From positions 50,043-114,042 of the forward strand of contig JAUIRK010000597.1 in NCBI GenBank assembly GCA_030549495.1: a stretch of 64,000 bases of DNA. The letters run 5' to 3'. Below, piece after piece: positions 1 to 12,920 of this stretch. The notes under the pieces are model-generated. The model was given only the letters and a program-made list of their open reading frames with translations, made no database searches and was not told where the DNA came from. Made by a program: the position numbers and the translations under genes. Positions within the stretch are counted from its first letter, which is position 1. Each line of letters opens with the position of its first letter. Source of the DNA: Nectonema munidae (lineage: Eukaryota > Nematomorpha > Nectonematoida > Nectonematidae).

Positions 1-56
1 TAAAAGAGTATATTTTTGTTAATATATTAAATAGAAATACATCATAATTATTTTAA

Positions 57-181
57 CACTTTGCGGACCAGAATTGTGAAGACTAATCCTTTACTTTCTT
101 TTTCATTGGAATTTTATATGTTTAAAGCAGAGGATTTTCATTTCTTGGTACATACAACGATGTCACACTGTTTCTCAAAGG
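57..181 (+). mobile_element. TTAA-flanked miniature element, family D (copy 1)
   Basis: A 125-bp non-coding element flanked on both sides by TTAA (53-56 and 182-185). It starts CACTTTGCGGACC and ends in CTCAAAG. The same sequence, including an internal CATTGGAATTTTATA-like core, recurs at 34154-34269 and, inverted, at 38704-38812. TTAA target duplications are the hallmark of piggyBac-type transposition, so this is probably a non-autonomous piggyBac-mobilised MITE. Confidence 0.65.
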
Positions 182-185
182 TTAA

Positions 186-669
186 AGCAATCTAACAGGA
201 GACACGTAAGTGAGCTTTATTGTCAAGGGACAAAAAACCAAAGGGCCACAGATTATACACTTTATTTTTTAAAAAACTGATTGATTTCCAAAAATAAAAC
301 TTGATTCATTTTCAATAAATACTAATCGTTTGCTCAATTTATATTGATATCTTTTGATACTGTTTATAACTTCTTCATACATTCCAATAGTGAGTGAAAT
401 GTTTTGGCAAGCGTGAAATCAGACAGATGACAGCAGTTAAAACTAGCACAAGTTAAGAATCATATCAAACAGGTGTCAGGTCAAAAGGAATGATAAACTA
501 TACTCACATTTTGACTCAGAATCAAACTTGTTTGTTCGCTTTGCTTTTAGCGATCCAAGAGATTTTCTCAATAAATTATTTCCTTCACAAAAAAATGACA
601 ACTTTAATTTCTTTGTCAACCAAATCTTGTGATTATATCAAAAACTAAAAAACTTAGTTAGTAATATTT
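186..669. other. AT-rich spacer
   Basis: No coding signal, RNA gene or clear repeat seen. Confidence 0.5.
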
Positions 670-3243
670 TATACACTGTAAAAAGTGCGTTTAGAATTTA
701 AACACAGTATTAGGTGTTTGGTTATTTTTGTGTTTAAATAATGTTTAAAACCTAAACACTTTACACCTAAAAACACATTGAAAGGGAAATATTTAGCATT
801 TAAACATATTATATTACATTTAGACATTTTTATGTTGAAAAATTATTTATAATCTTAAACACCATATAAAATTTCCAACTATTCCGTTTTGTGTTTAGAG
901 TTTAAACAAAAAAATTAAACTGTATCTATTTAAATTTTCCATATAGGACAGATAGATGTCATTAAAATACAGAATTATTTTTTATAGCATTAGAGCTTAT
1001 CTCATGTACATCTCAAAAGTGTATGCAGGATGTTTTTAAAATATGAACACTTTATGTGTTGACAGCAGCATCTCAATTAAAAATAACTATCAATTAAGTA
1101 TCTAAAATCTAAAAAGATCTTTTGTTCAGTGTTTTTTATCAATCAAAAAATTGTAAATTTTGGATTCTATTTTTAGCCCTTGAACTTGATAAAATGACAA
1201 AAATTCCAAATTTGACCTAAAAAAATTAAAAAATCATTCGATTTATTTCAAACAAATTACATATTTGGAATCAGCGTATCAAACTCTATCAGAATACGTT
1301 TTAAATTTTTTAAATTTTCAATTTTTTAAATTTCAGATTTTTCAGACCTTTTCAAACGGCCTCAAAATTATGACTTCACATATAATTCAAAAAAAATCAA
1401 GTTTTATATATTTTTACAATCCTCTTATCATTCTGAATAACAATATTAACTTTATTTTATATTAAATCTTTTTATTCAAAAAATTTTCATATATAGTATA
1501 TGATGTACTTATTTTAGCCAATCAAAAAATTCATTTACATTAAAAAAATTTTACATTCTCAATATATCCAATTAAATTAATGGCTGATGGGTTTATTTAT
1601 TCTTCTTAGGAAAGATAATAAATTTGTATGTTACTGTTTCAAATCTCTATCTTTAATAAAACAAGATTCTTTATTAAAGTTGTTTTTTTAATAAATTTTG
1701 TATTAGATTTCTAAAAATTTATACCTACTATTGATCATTTTTAAATTACTAAAGTTTTATTAAGATTTCTTTAAAATCTAAATTATTTTTATAAATTTTA
1801 TTTTTCAGTAATAGATTTCTATAATCTAAATTATTTAGTTTATAAATTTTTTTTTCTAAACTCTATTACTTTTAATTTTTAAGCATTAAGAGATTTCAAT
1901 AGATTTAAATCTATTTTTTTTATTTAAATAGATAGATCTTTCTACTTTTGATAAGGTTTTTTAAATTTTATATAGATTACATATAATTTATATTGTCTGC
2001 TTTAATTTATTTTTAATGATAATCTAATTGCTAATTCTATAGATTTAGTACGAATCTATTTTTAATTTAAATAAATAGATCTTTCTACTATGTTTTTTAG
2101 ATTTTATCTACTAAATTGTCGGCTATTAATGATCTTTACGTGTACTAAGGATGATATTCGGGGATATAAAAGAAGTGGATCTATAATCACTTTACCGATG
2201 ATCTTTGTGAACACCTAGAATCATGGGGGTACCAATTATCTTTCACAGGACCTAGAATCACAGTAACAATGATCTTTAACAGGACCAAGTTAAGGGGGTA
2301 CCAATGATCTTTATTAGGAACTAGAATCACAGTACCAATCATCTTTAACAGGACCTAGAATCACGGTGGTAGCAATGATCTTTAACAGGACCTAGGTCCT
2401 AGAATCACGGGGGTACCGATGATCTTTAACAGGATCTAGAATCACGGGAGTACCAATGATCTTTAACAGGACATATATTTAAGGTATCAATGATCTTTAA
2501 GTGGACCTAGAAAAACAGGCTTATATTAGTTATAGATAGTAAATGTTTTGCTTTTGTTTTAAATTCCAAGTTACAGTAAAACGATACAGAACCTACTAGA
2601 TAAAGGAGAAATTTACAAAGAATTCGACAAATTTGTTGAGGAAACGGCTTATCATCTTCTTTCATTGAATAATATAAATAATAAAACTTATTACTATGAA
2701 TTTTTTTATAAATATCTCGTGTTTTTTTGGCTAATTTTAATGATTTCAATTTTTTGTTAGTATGGCTGAACTGCTTAATGACACTCAAGATTATTTCGAT
2801 GGAATGAATTATAAAATTATTCACAAACTTAATATTTCATGATCCTTTTTTACGTTATTCAAAACTTGTTATGAATAAACAAAATTTTTTATAGGCAACG
2901 GCGAAACAATCCTATATGAAAAATGAAGAAATATGAAGAGTAGTATGGCAAAGCAGCCATACTACCAAAAAGATCCCATAACTTTTGTAAAATTTCTAAG
3001 AAATGAAGGTCAAAATATTCCATTAAAACACAAAATACTTAATTGATATGTGCTTAGAACCTCATCACAACATTTTAGAACACTTTTTATCAAAACGGAA
3101 TATTTTGGAACACGTAAAATTTAAACATTTTTTTCTGAACGCATAAAATTTGAACGCCTTTAGATAAAAAGTGTTTCTAAAAACGGACACTTTTTGTGTT
3201 TAAAAATGCGTTTATAATTTAAACAGATTTTTTACAGTGTATA
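670..3243. mobile_element. 2.6-kb non-autonomous TIR element
   Basis: A perfect 15-bp inverted repeat, TATACACTGTAAAAA, lies at 670-684 and as its reverse complement at 3229-3243. The outer TA may be the target duplication, as in Tc1/mariner-like elements. Both ends carry many degenerate copies of GTGTTTAAA or TTTAAAC words (about 687-900 and 3118-3225), which look like subterminal transposase-binding repeats. The interior holds a minisatellite (2125-2515) and a 105-codon reverse-strand open frame (2507-2824) with no recognised motif. The superfamily is not certain. Confidence 0.6.
2125..2515. repeat. Minisatellite, about 9-10 units of 33-44 bp
   Basis: Degenerate tandem copies built on ATGATCTTTAACAGGACCTA followed by GAATCACGGGGGTACCA. 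Units start near 2129, 2198, 2235, 2270, 2305, 2337, 2375, 2419, 2455 and 2488. The array lies inside the TIR element at 670-3243. Confidence 0.85.
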
Positions 3244-3637
3244 TTCAAAATTTTTTTAATATGTTCTATGTGACGCCTAAGATTTTTAGTTAAATAGCAC
3301 TCATATTTGCAGTCATTAATTAGTTCATCATATTTTTTGGGTATATTTAAAATAGAACTTGATAGGTAGTAAACTAATTGTACTACTGGTGCAATTTGGT
3401 AGACTAACTAAGCTAGTTAGAAATGAGACCCGGTGAGTAAGTATGATAAGCAAGTTCGTTTTCGGTGATTTGAACTATTCTTACTATAATTTGATATTTA
3501 TTACACTTTATCAGGATCAAATAAACCATTTATGTGGACTATGCATTAGAACAGAAATTATAAAAAGTATCATAAACGATTTGGTGGTTTTTGCTCGATT
3601 TAAAATAAATTTCCAATTATATTTGAATAACTATAGT

Positions 3638-3709
3638 CGTGGGGTGTTTTCATCGAGAAGGCACAATTGCGCTTCTTCTATCGAACTATCAGAAATGTTA
3701 TTTTTACTA
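3638..3709 (-). mobile_element. SINE family 1, 3'-domain fragment
   Basis: Only the non-tRNA half of the SINE is present (GGGTGTTTTCATCGAGAAGG through TCGAACTAT). It is the same module as at 30178-30310 and 36801-36972. The tRNA-like half with the B box is missing. A 91-codon + strand open frame over it (3443-3718) is judged non-coding. Confidence 0.6.
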
Positions 3710-5868
3710 AGAAATTAACTAGCTGAACAAACTGACTAACTAATTTATTGGTTAATAAGTATAAATAAATTTTTTATAAAATTTTAGACTTTTAAAATTT
3801 CTTTTATAAATTTCTTTTTTTGTTGAAAAAAAAATCAAAAAAATTTAATAAATTAATTTTTTCTCAAATTTTAAATTTATAAAAATAAGTTTTATATTGA
3901 AAGATATAATTAGATTCCAAGTTGGTGAACTGTTGCAGAACGATGAAAAACTTAATTTTCATGGAAATTTTAAATTTATAATTTTTGGATAAATATATAT
4001 AGGTACAAATGTTAGTGAAAATTTTGATGAGATCATAATTTTAAGTTTTATATTTGTTGAACAAATCTTACATTTTGTCGGCGAGATCTAGTTTTGTCAA
4101 AGAAATCTCTTGCTCCCGTTTTTGTTTGCATTTGTTATAATGGAAAGAGTTTGATGTGTATTGATGTAGAAAGATTGATTTTATAAAGTTGGAAGGAATT
4201 AATAAGGCTCATTTTGGAATTGTTTTAAAACTTTCAAATATAGCTTACTCAAACTTCATACTTTTATTTTTGAATTATATATGGATAGTAAGGATATATA
4301 TATATAACAAAGGTTATATTTTTGTCCGAATAATGAAGTTTTTAGATTATTGAAGTCTGATTGACTGTATATATAAGGTAATGAAAATATTACGTTTAGT
4401 TTTGTCGAAGAAATCTCCTTTTTTTCTCAGCGAAATACTGTCTTGATTTTCGACGAAATCTCATGTTTCCGTTTTTAACAAAAGGTTGAGAGTAAGTATT
4501 TAATCATATAATTTCAAAAGTTTGTTTCCAACATTTTAATTTTGAGTGTATGAATTATTATTGAGAAATTTATAGCTTTTTAGTTTCTGGCTTTTTGGTT
4601 TACAAGCGTTTTTGTTTTGAGCATTTCGTTTTTCGTGGATTTTGACTCAGATTTCATTTCAAACATTTTCTCTTTTATAAATATCTCACTTTTTTCAAGT
4701 TTTCTATGAAACAACTTAAATTACATTTATATACTTTATGAATCCTTATTTGAATCCACTTCAATCCTTAATTGATTATAATTTTTTAGTGTTAAACTTT
4801 TTAACTCTTTAACTATCTTATTTAAGATTATTAATAATTAATATAAAAATTTGAGTTCCTTAAAGTAACAGTTACAAAGTGTTTAATTATGAATGCAGAA
4901 TTTTGAGTTGCTTAAAGAAAAACTTGAAAAAAGTAAAATATTTTAAAAAGTTCGAATACGTCACACCAAAAATTCATAATTATTATAAAGTATACACGTT
5001 GATTTAAGAAAAGTTAGGCTTCTATCAAAGCACCTTGAAAAAAATTTGTATCATGCTTCTACTTGTTTCTAGAATGTAAATCACTGCAAGTTTGTCTTCA
5101 GCGGATATTGTTTTAATGAGGAGGGGTCGCTTCTATGGCTACATCTATATCTAACAACTGTATTAGTTTTGTAGAAATAGTTTCTTTCTTTGATATCTAG
5201 TTCTAGTAAATTAATTAGATTGTCTCTTCCATTGACAGACCATCAAAACAGGGATATTTGGTTAGCTATATTGTATTCAAATAGTGTGTTAGGTAAATTT
5301 CTATTTTTTAAATTGAATTATATCGTAATAGTGCTATCCTGACAACTGCATGAGTGTGAATAATGGCTTTTTTTTGGAAAATTTAAAGTTTGTTAAAATC
5401 GATTTTTTTTTGAAAGTAGGTCCTCCGAATACGGGAAAGAAATTAAGAATAAATTTTTAACAGTTTAGAAAACTATAGTATATTACATAAAGTAAAACAG
5501 AATAAAAAAGTATAGCAGGAAATATATCCTAAATTTATAATTTGAAAAAAGAAACAAAAAGTTTACACCAGTTTTGAGAAAAGCAAAAAGTATATGAATC
5601 TATATCATTCTGTTTGAATTATCCTTTGTCTCTTCACGTATTCAACGAAATCTGTAAAACTTAAATGATATTGATTTTCCTAATTTAAAAAATTATAATT
5701 GGCCGGCAATTGTCCGTCGTGCAGTTGATCTCAATCCTTTCTAAAACTTCTCCTTATTCACATCTTTATAATTTATACTATACATCTGTATATTATTTTT
5801 TGTAATTTTATATAATGTAGTTGTAATTTTTTTCTATGTTTTTAGTTGAATTTATCTACATGTATATA
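3710..5868. other. AT-rich intergenic sequence
   Basis: No gene recognised. A short phrase, GTTTTGTCGAAGAAATCTC followed by CCGTTTTT, recurs in degenerate form near 4092, 4399 and 4453. This suggests a decayed local duplication. Confidence 0.45.
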
Positions 5869-6705
5869 CAGTAAAACCTCGTTATCTCTAATTTGAAGGG
5901 ACCAAACAAAAACTTCGAGATATCCAGGTGTTCGAGATATCCAAAATATCAAGAAAAACTATTATCAAGTTTATTTTTTGAAAAATAAGTATCGACCGGC
6001 ATGTTTTTTGTCTGCTTGTTAGATCTAAAATAACTCTGGTAAAATAAACAGATCCTGATATCTTTTTAAAGTGTATTTTATTTTAAATCAACGTCAGTAA
6101 GTCGGACTCAAAGAGACAGAAAGTCCAAAAAATGGTAGATGATTTGATGAAGGCATAAAAAACTATGGAAATCCATGATCATCACACATCGTATGCCTAG
6201 TTTTACATCACTCCTCTAAGCAGCTTTGATGATTTTGACATATTACTTTCATTAAGATTTTCATTACAAACTTAATTTATTGGAGAAAAAATATAGCAAC
6301 AATTGTTGCATAAATAAAATTTTAAACACTAAAATTTATTGGGGAGAAGAGGGAGAGGAGCAAAATGCGTTTTTGCCCCCTGGGAAAACATTAGGTGGAG
6401 AAGAGAGGGAAAGGGTCCCTGATATATTGCTGCAATAATGCTAGAGAACATTTATCTTTTATTATTTGGTGTTTTGTTGTAAATGATTATTTACGTATGT
6501 AAAAAGTTGGAGATAAACAGTAAATTTGATGCTTGTAACAATTAAGTACTTCGAGATATCCGGGTTATTCAAGATATCAGAGTTCGAGATATCCAAACTT
6601 ATTTACATGTAATGTATAGGGAAAAAAGTTCGTACCATAAAAGAACTTCGAGATAACAGATACTTAGAGATATCATCACATGTTCGAGATATCGAAGTTT
6701 CACTG
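5869..6705. mobile_element. pogo/Tigger-type non-autonomous DNA transposon
   Basis: Flanked by TA (5867-5868 and 6706-6707). The left end reads CAGTAAAACCTCGTTATCTC. The right end read inward is CAGTGAAACTTCGATATCTC. CAGT(A/G)AAACCTCG termini with a TA duplication are typical of pogo-like Tc1/mariner MITEs in arthropods. The CGAGATATCC word and its variants are repeated at both ends. No transposase remains in the 837 bp. Confidence 0.8.
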
Positions 6706-6820
6706 TATATGTATTAATTTTTTTTTCAATTTCACCTTGTATTTTAATCTTGTATTTTCAAACTGTATTTTGATTGGAACGTACAAATAGTTTTACTTTT
6801 TTTGTTCTTCAAATAAATTT

Positions 6821-6842
6821 TACTTACTTACTTACTTACTTA
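6821..6842. repeat. (TACT)n microsatellite
   Basis: About five and a half perfect copies of TACT. Confidence 0.9.
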
Positions 6843-8034
6843 AACAAACCAATTTAACCGATAATATTAACTAACTAACTGAATAAATAACGATCTAACT
6901 CATTACTGAAATATTTATCTAAAAAAATAATCTAATAAGTACCTTTAAGATCTAATTCTTTAAGATAGAATATCATAATGGCTAAAAGAAGCACGCTATA
7001 AATATTATAGTTTTCATTATCCCAATAATAAGTGAGCTATACATATGTCATTTGAGATTTGACTTATTTTGTTGTGAATTAATTATTATTATCCTTTCTC
7101 TGCACTCAAACACGTTTACAACTTGTAAATCAAAATCCTATTTAAATCAAAATTTTTGTCCGCGATAAAATAGTAAAAGTAAGATGACTTACATTGTAAT
7201 GATTTCAGTGAAGAGCATAACATTTAATGAAACTCAAGTTAAAATCTTCTCTGCAGGACGCATCTTTATTGCATTTTTAGATAAAGGTGTGTAGTACATA
7301 GGATTGATCAGTTGCTAAAATGGCCTTTACTTTCAATCATTTCACGTAATCGCTAGCTATTTCGTGCAATGTCTAGATAGTTTATACGAAATTACAACAT
7401 TGAAGGTAAAATATCAACTTTTGTATTTTTCATGAGGTCATCAGCACTTAAAGTTTAATGAATAGAATGCATTGTTTCAGATTTACGAAACATAAGAGAG
7501 AGTAATGTTTAAAAAATCGCTATATCATTGAAACAAAGAGAAAGACAGTTTAATCATTACGTGCAATCACATTGACATCGCATTCAATCTCGTCGATACT
7601 TGGAAAAAGAAACCACGGACTACTCTTTTGCGCGCCTACTGATTCGAAAAAGGAGAATTAAATACATAAAAATTTAATTCTTGTCTCTTTGCAAACAAAA
7701 CTCTATAGTATTGTATATAAAATGAAAAATAGCAAAGTAATATAAAAACTACAGACTAAACTCTATCCGACTTTCTTTCTTTCTTCAAAACTAAAAAGCA
7801 CAATTACAGCGCTTGTTTTGAACTATATGAGCTAGAAAATTTTGATCCTGTATCAAAGCAAAAAAGTATTCAACAACCTTTCCCAAATAGTGACGTCATT
7901 TCCAATAAAATATTTTTCTCAAAGGGCCTATTATTTTTCCGAGGGCAGGGGAATCGTGTATATGGTGTGGCCCTTGGCTATGTCTATGTATCCACTCGCC
8001 ATTATGTATATTTTTTAGTTGCTATTGCATGCAA
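6843..8034. other. AT-rich intergenic sequence
   Basis: No coding, RNA or repeat signal seen. Slightly richer in G+C near 7560-7640. Confidence 0.45.
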
Positions 8035-8160
8035 GCATATATTATTCTTCCATAATAATTGGACAAATGATACAGATGGATAGGGAATCGAGCCCAGAAC
8101 GATAGGATCAAGACCTTATGCTTCAACCACTAGGGTATTTTCAGCATAATACCACACGAT
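8035..8160 (-). mobile_element. SINE family 2 (tRNA-derived)
   Basis: On the reverse strand it reads CCCTAGTGGTTGAAGCATAA (A-box-like), then GGCTCGATTCCC (B-box-like), then a tail with ATCATTTGTCCAATTATTA and GGAAGAATAATA. The tail recurs at 18688-18790 and 31010-31110 next to the same GCCTAGTGG-like head. It is therefore a dispersed Pol III element, not a tRNA gene. Confidence 0.6.
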
Positions 8161-9359
8161 TATATGATGTAGTATGATCCAAAATCAGTTAAATATTGTA
8201 AAAATTGTAGTCACTAGACTAGAGTTTATATGCATATTCCAAAATAAAAAATCACGTATCTTGTGGAGAATTAATGAAATAATATAAGTATATAATATGA
8301 ATATTTTCTAGAAATAACATTAAGCTTCTATATACCCATGCTTTCCAAATTTGTAGATTAGATGCATTCTTGGGAAGAGAAAAGGGATCTATCTCGCTCA
8401 TTTTGATTTGTTGGTAAAGACCCATGTGTCTCTCTTCACAACGATGCTTTTTCTTCTTTCTTTCTTTTAAAATTAAAAATATTAAATTTTAGTGTATTTT
8501 TTTTTAGCTTATATGATAATTCTATCCCATAAAACGTAGATTGTTCAGACAAAGGATGTGCAGTGGCCAGATTCCAAGTAAGAGGGGGTAAAATTTATTT
8601 TAATAGGGGCCGGGACTATAAGAAAGTGTATATATACATTTATATGTTTTAAGGGAGTTCCAGTGGGCAAAATAAATACTTATTGACAGGCGCGGGTAAA
8701 ACCAAAACAAATTTTTATTAAATTTTCTAAGTTTCCACAGTGAGTGAACCCTACATTTGTGAAAATATCTTTTATATTGGTTTGTGTTATAAAATATTTT
8801 AAGGTGCGCTTGATTCAAATTCTTGACTACACGACTATAGGTGCACTCAAATTATTTTTTTATTTTAAGGAAAATTTACCAAAGAATAAGTTATATATGA
8901 AGATTTTTCAATTTTATTTATTTTCCAATCTGTATTTTGTCATAGACGCTGTATTTTTCAGATCTACTCAGAAATTAAGTTATTGACAACTTTTTAGCTT
9001 CCCTCCTTGCTGATTATGGGGCATTTGTATCAGTTAGGACATTCCCAAGAACCACATAATTTTCATAGAACTAAAATAAAAGAGTGATTTATTTAAAAAT
9101 AGCTCTTGAAAACTTTATTATTACATAATGCCTACTCCAAACATAAATGTGTCAAGCTCACGAAAACATGTTGTTACGTGCTTAATTAATCAAAAGATTA
9201 TTCAATAATAATTAAAAAATAACAATATTTTCAGGAATCTTTTTATAAATTAATCATTAAGATGATCTTTTTTGTGCTGTTCTCATTTTTTGCCTTGCTT
9301 GAAGATGAAACAAGTAAAATATAAATGATTCTCTTTCTCATTATGAAAAGTAGTATTTA
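8161..9359. other. AT-rich intergenic sequence
   Basis: No gene recognised. Short open frames on both strands (8600-8818 and 8744-8986) lack any family motif. Confidence 0.45.
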
Positions 9360-9369
9360 GGATCTCTCG

Positions 9370-9600
9370 AATGGTAGTAATGATTTAGTACTGAAGGAAG
9401 TGAAATCATTTTATTCTTTTGCATTACTGTGCGATGAAACAACCGATGCTTCCCATCGCTATATGTTTACTCCCAATTTATGAATGAAGAAACTTTGAAA
9501 GAAAATATGCTTTTCTCATCAGAAATCAAGACAACATCAAATCTTCAAAAATGTGTGTGTGAAAATTTACCTTTTTTAAAAATCTGTTGTTTTATTCACA
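9370..9600 (+). pseudogene. hAT-like transposase relic
   Basis: Conceptual translation gives KEVKSFYSFALLCDETTDAS, the DE(S/T)TD block with the first catalytic Asp of ZBED5-like hAT transposases. In another frame follows FMNEETLKENMLFSSEIKTT, matching the block that comes after it in these proteins. Stops and at least one frame change show it is dead. No termini were identified. Confidence 0.5.
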
Positions 9601-9783
9601 GACAAATTTTTAGGAAAAAAGTTCCTAAACTCTAGGTTATTGCAACAAGAGACTTGGAAATTGAAGATTTCTTCTTTTCAACCCAAACGCCTTATGATTA
9701 GACAAAGGAAATATGCTCATCTTTTATATTAAATGAAAAATTTTCAAGCCACATCTATATGATGTATTTTGGGAAGAAATGTT

Positions 9784-9925
9784 AGTTAAGTTAAGTTAAG
9801 TTGTTTGTGACGTTCGCACCCATCCTTTCGGATATCATGGCCCGCCCGGAATGCTGAGTCCAGGTCTACTGGGACTTTCCATCCCACTAAACGCCTACCG
9901 GCCCTTGTTACTGCATAGCTATACC
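9784..9925. repeat. (TTAAG)n tract and unexplained GC-rich segment
   Basis: Three to four TTAAG copies (9784-9802) lead into about 110 bp that is clearly richer in G+C than its surroundings (around GGCCCGCCCGGAATGC). It has no tRNA boxes and no open frame. It may be the end of an unrecognised retroelement. Confidence 0.35.
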
Positions 9926-9929
9926 TTGT

Positions 9930-11689
9930 TATATATATTATTTTACAAGAATTTATGTTACAATATATAAATACAACTGAGTGAAAGATACAATCTTAAC
10001 GCGAACGCTCCCAATTAGGGAAACAAACTTAATGTCTAGTGATAGCTTGCTTACTAACCACGTAGAATCGAGTCGCCAGAGCACTACCTAACCGTAAAAA
10101 CCTTTGAATTCTTCAGAGGAAGAAAACCAGGGTAAAAAATAGGCACGACGGAATCTAGCTTGTTCCTAAATAAAAGAATATGTTTATAAAAGGTATATGC
10201 TACAAAAATAGAAGCGTTAGAAGGCATGCAATATCTTATATATTATTAATAAATAATATTTGATACATGTTATAGTGGGTAAGAAAGATATACATAATTT
10301 AGGGCATGCTAGGTTAGGAACAATCTACCCCTGGAATTTGACTCCATCCCTAAATGTTGTCCCTAGGATATATGTTTTAATATTGGAATGTTTAGACGGT
10401 TCTATATTGGAATGTTACAACATAGATCAAGCATGTATCTTGAGTCTTTCGTTTTTATGCGAAAAAGGGGGGGGGGGGGTGCAAGGAGTAACTGTAGGGG
10501 CACTTTGTACTGAAGTGAACAAAATGCTTATAAAAATCGCTATCGCTCTGTCATGAACGTTTGAGGATTGTTCAGAAGAAAAAAGGCTCAAAAGTGTGGA
10601 AAGCACAAGCGTAAATGAAGGCTCCAATATCCACATATAACGCTCATAGCAAAAATCTGAACATGAAGCACCACGTTTAAAACTGCACAATGCCTAAATT
10701 ATGAAATTAACTTTGCTTTCTTGAATTTTGGACGGTGACGCTTAAAATTTATTGAAATACTAGCTTTGTTTTGAAATACAAAATCTGATACTAGATTCGA
10801 TGATGGAGAGTAAATTTCGTAATTCCCACGATCACTACTTTGAAGTCTGTTTCGCCTTTTTGTGATAAGGCTGGTGTAACTGCAAAGAACCAACGTTGTA
10901 CAAAATAGGGTGACGGGAAAAGTATCATGGGCTTCATAACACTGTCCCATAATGCATGATACAAAATGGATAAATTGTTGACTCTTTATTTTAATTAGTC
11001 GATGTCTATTTATAATAATTTTTTCAATATGACACAATTAAATAAAGACAAAATACAAAAGAAAGATCTTATTTACAATATAAACATACATAAATCTATG
11101 TCATAAACTTTTGCATACATATATGTTTCAGTTTCGATCCTTGTTCGTATCTCTTTACGTATAATAGTAGGATGCATTGTTGACCCACCACGAATCTTAT
11201 GTTTTTTCGTCCATTTTACTAAAAATAGACAGTTCGAAAATAAGTTGTATTTTATAATCAAGACGTACGGATGATTGCCAATTTATTACGTTTTCTTTCT
11301 TTAACTTTCATCATAAAGATAATGGATCATAATTATTTTACTTTTTACTAAAAGTTTAGCGAACAGCTGAAATTGTGCATACCGTCAAATATTAACCTAG
11401 GACCCCCTCAGCGATTTCAAGGAGCCTTGAAAGTACGTAGGAACCACTTTTGCTCATATTGTCCTACCGACAAATCCTAGAGTGCTATTTTCTAAGCAAG
11501 CACAAAAAGCGTAGAACAATACCATTTTATAAGCTATAAAGCAAAAAGGTTAGTCCGAAGAGAATATATAATGTGCTGGGGGAACGAAGAAGTGAAAAGG
11601 AAAAGAGAAGCTCTAGAGAAGTAACAAGTGCTTTATCACAAACGATAAGGATTCACAAGAAGAAAAAATCACGATATATTTTTAAGAGG
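9930..11689. other. Intergenic sequence without recognised gene
   Basis: Overlapping open frames on opposite strands (10260-10556 and 10427-10690) span a run of about ten G. Neither shows a known motif, and the homopolymer argues against a maintained frame. Confidence 0.4.
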
Positions 11690-12260
11690 CCATGAGGCTT
11701 TTGTTAGCGCTCTTAAGAACATTTACTCAGCTTGGATTAAGCGCAATTACACCACACAGCGTCTGTAATTACAGTGAGTTTCTTCTCTCGGTGTGCTGTG
11801 GCTGTGTGCTATACTAACTCAGGAGTTGTTGCGAACACTCCTCACTCAGACTCTTCTCTGTCTTGTGTACATTTACGCTTGATCGCGGCCCACTCACATT
11901 ATCTCCCTTGTTCCTTGCTTCTTCGCACAGCAGAAAACAAAACAGCTTTTAGCGAGCTCTTGTGTAACAACAAACATCATCCCTCCACACCACCATCCTC
12001 TCCCAGTTCCATCCATGTCTTTGTTTAACCGCAACCATACACTCACGCACACACAACACATTCCTTCTTTACCCACTTCGCTGTGCCCACTGCTTATGCT
12101 CTGCATACCCTAATTTGCACGCCACTTTTAGATTCGTACACTCCCGAAGCAACATTCAGGTAGAAGTTAAATTATATGCTATTATTTTGTCGGGCAGTGA
12201 GTAGTGTGTCTTTCCCCGTTTCCCGAGATAGCGGCTTTGCTCTATCCCGCACTAATTTTT
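11690..12260. other. Less AT-rich island, candidate cis-regulatory module or untranslated exon
   Basis: About 570 bp with visibly higher G+C, TAATTAC-type homeodomain core words near 11750-11775 and a pyrimidine-rich stretch (11980-12100). Open frames on both strands (11774-12028 and 11894-12106) match no family. It could be an enhancer or a 5' exon of the downstream Robo gene. Confidence 0.3.
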
Positions 12261-12739
12261 AACAATTTTTGCTCTACACAATATATTTGCTTACAAGACA
12301 AGCTACCTATTTTCCATTTGATTGCTTTAAAATAGATTTCACTTTATTTGCTATATATGATTTTTATTGTTAAAAATACCTTAAATCCAAGAATACTTTT
12401 TAACATTTTGGAATACTTTCAGTTTCCCTATACTTGCATCATCTATAAGAAATCAGTATGGAATTCCTTCTGTCAAAAGTATATATTACTAAAAATTAAC
12501 TATCAAAATTAATTTTGGCATGCAATTAAAATCCCTGCTTCTTCATAAAAGCTATTAGGATTTCTTTCAAAAACTTTTCAGTTAACTTTTATTAGTATAA
12601 AGTATAAACAGAAATTTCGAGACCTTTCAGATTGATATTCATTTATTTAGATATCGCAATAAATTTTTGATTGAGAATATTTTTTTCCTCAAATTTTTGA
12701 AGCAAGATTAAAAAATAATCGATTCCCGGGAACTAATAA

Positions 12740-12920
12740 TGTTTCCTGAGAAGACAAAAATTCAAGGACTCTAGGCGTGAGTATGGTTGGCTAGGCTGGA
12801 AGGTCTTGGGTTCGACCAGCATGAAAACTTCTTTGCTCACAGTTCGACACAAGCGGGACAGTTGTGCTTTCTCGATTGAAACACCCAACGTACCGATACA
12901 TTTAAATCAATAGGTTAATT
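12740..12920 (+). mobile_element. SINE family 1, subfamily b
   Basis: It reads GGCGTGAGTATGGTTGGCTA (A-box region), CTTGGGTTCGACCAGC (B box), then a 3' domain with GTTCGACACAAGCGGGACAG and TTCTCGATTGAAACACCC. Almost the same sequence lies in reverse at 31840-32025, including flanks from AATGTTTCCTGAGAAGAC to ATCAATAGGTTAA. Those points are therefore probably the ends of the element. Confidence 0.75.

Noticed and set aside
3443-3718. 91-codon + strand frame
   Set aside because: Its last third is SINE-derived sequence and the rest has no motif.
10260-10690. Overlapping 98- and 87-codon frames on opposite strands
   Set aside because: No recognised motif. Both span a run of about ten G, which is unstable and unlikely in a maintained frame.
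11774-12106. Possible small secreted proteins on either strand of the 11.7-12.3 kb island
   Set aside because: Composition is driven by the GC-rich island. No signal peptide, cysteine pattern or splice context supports either frame.
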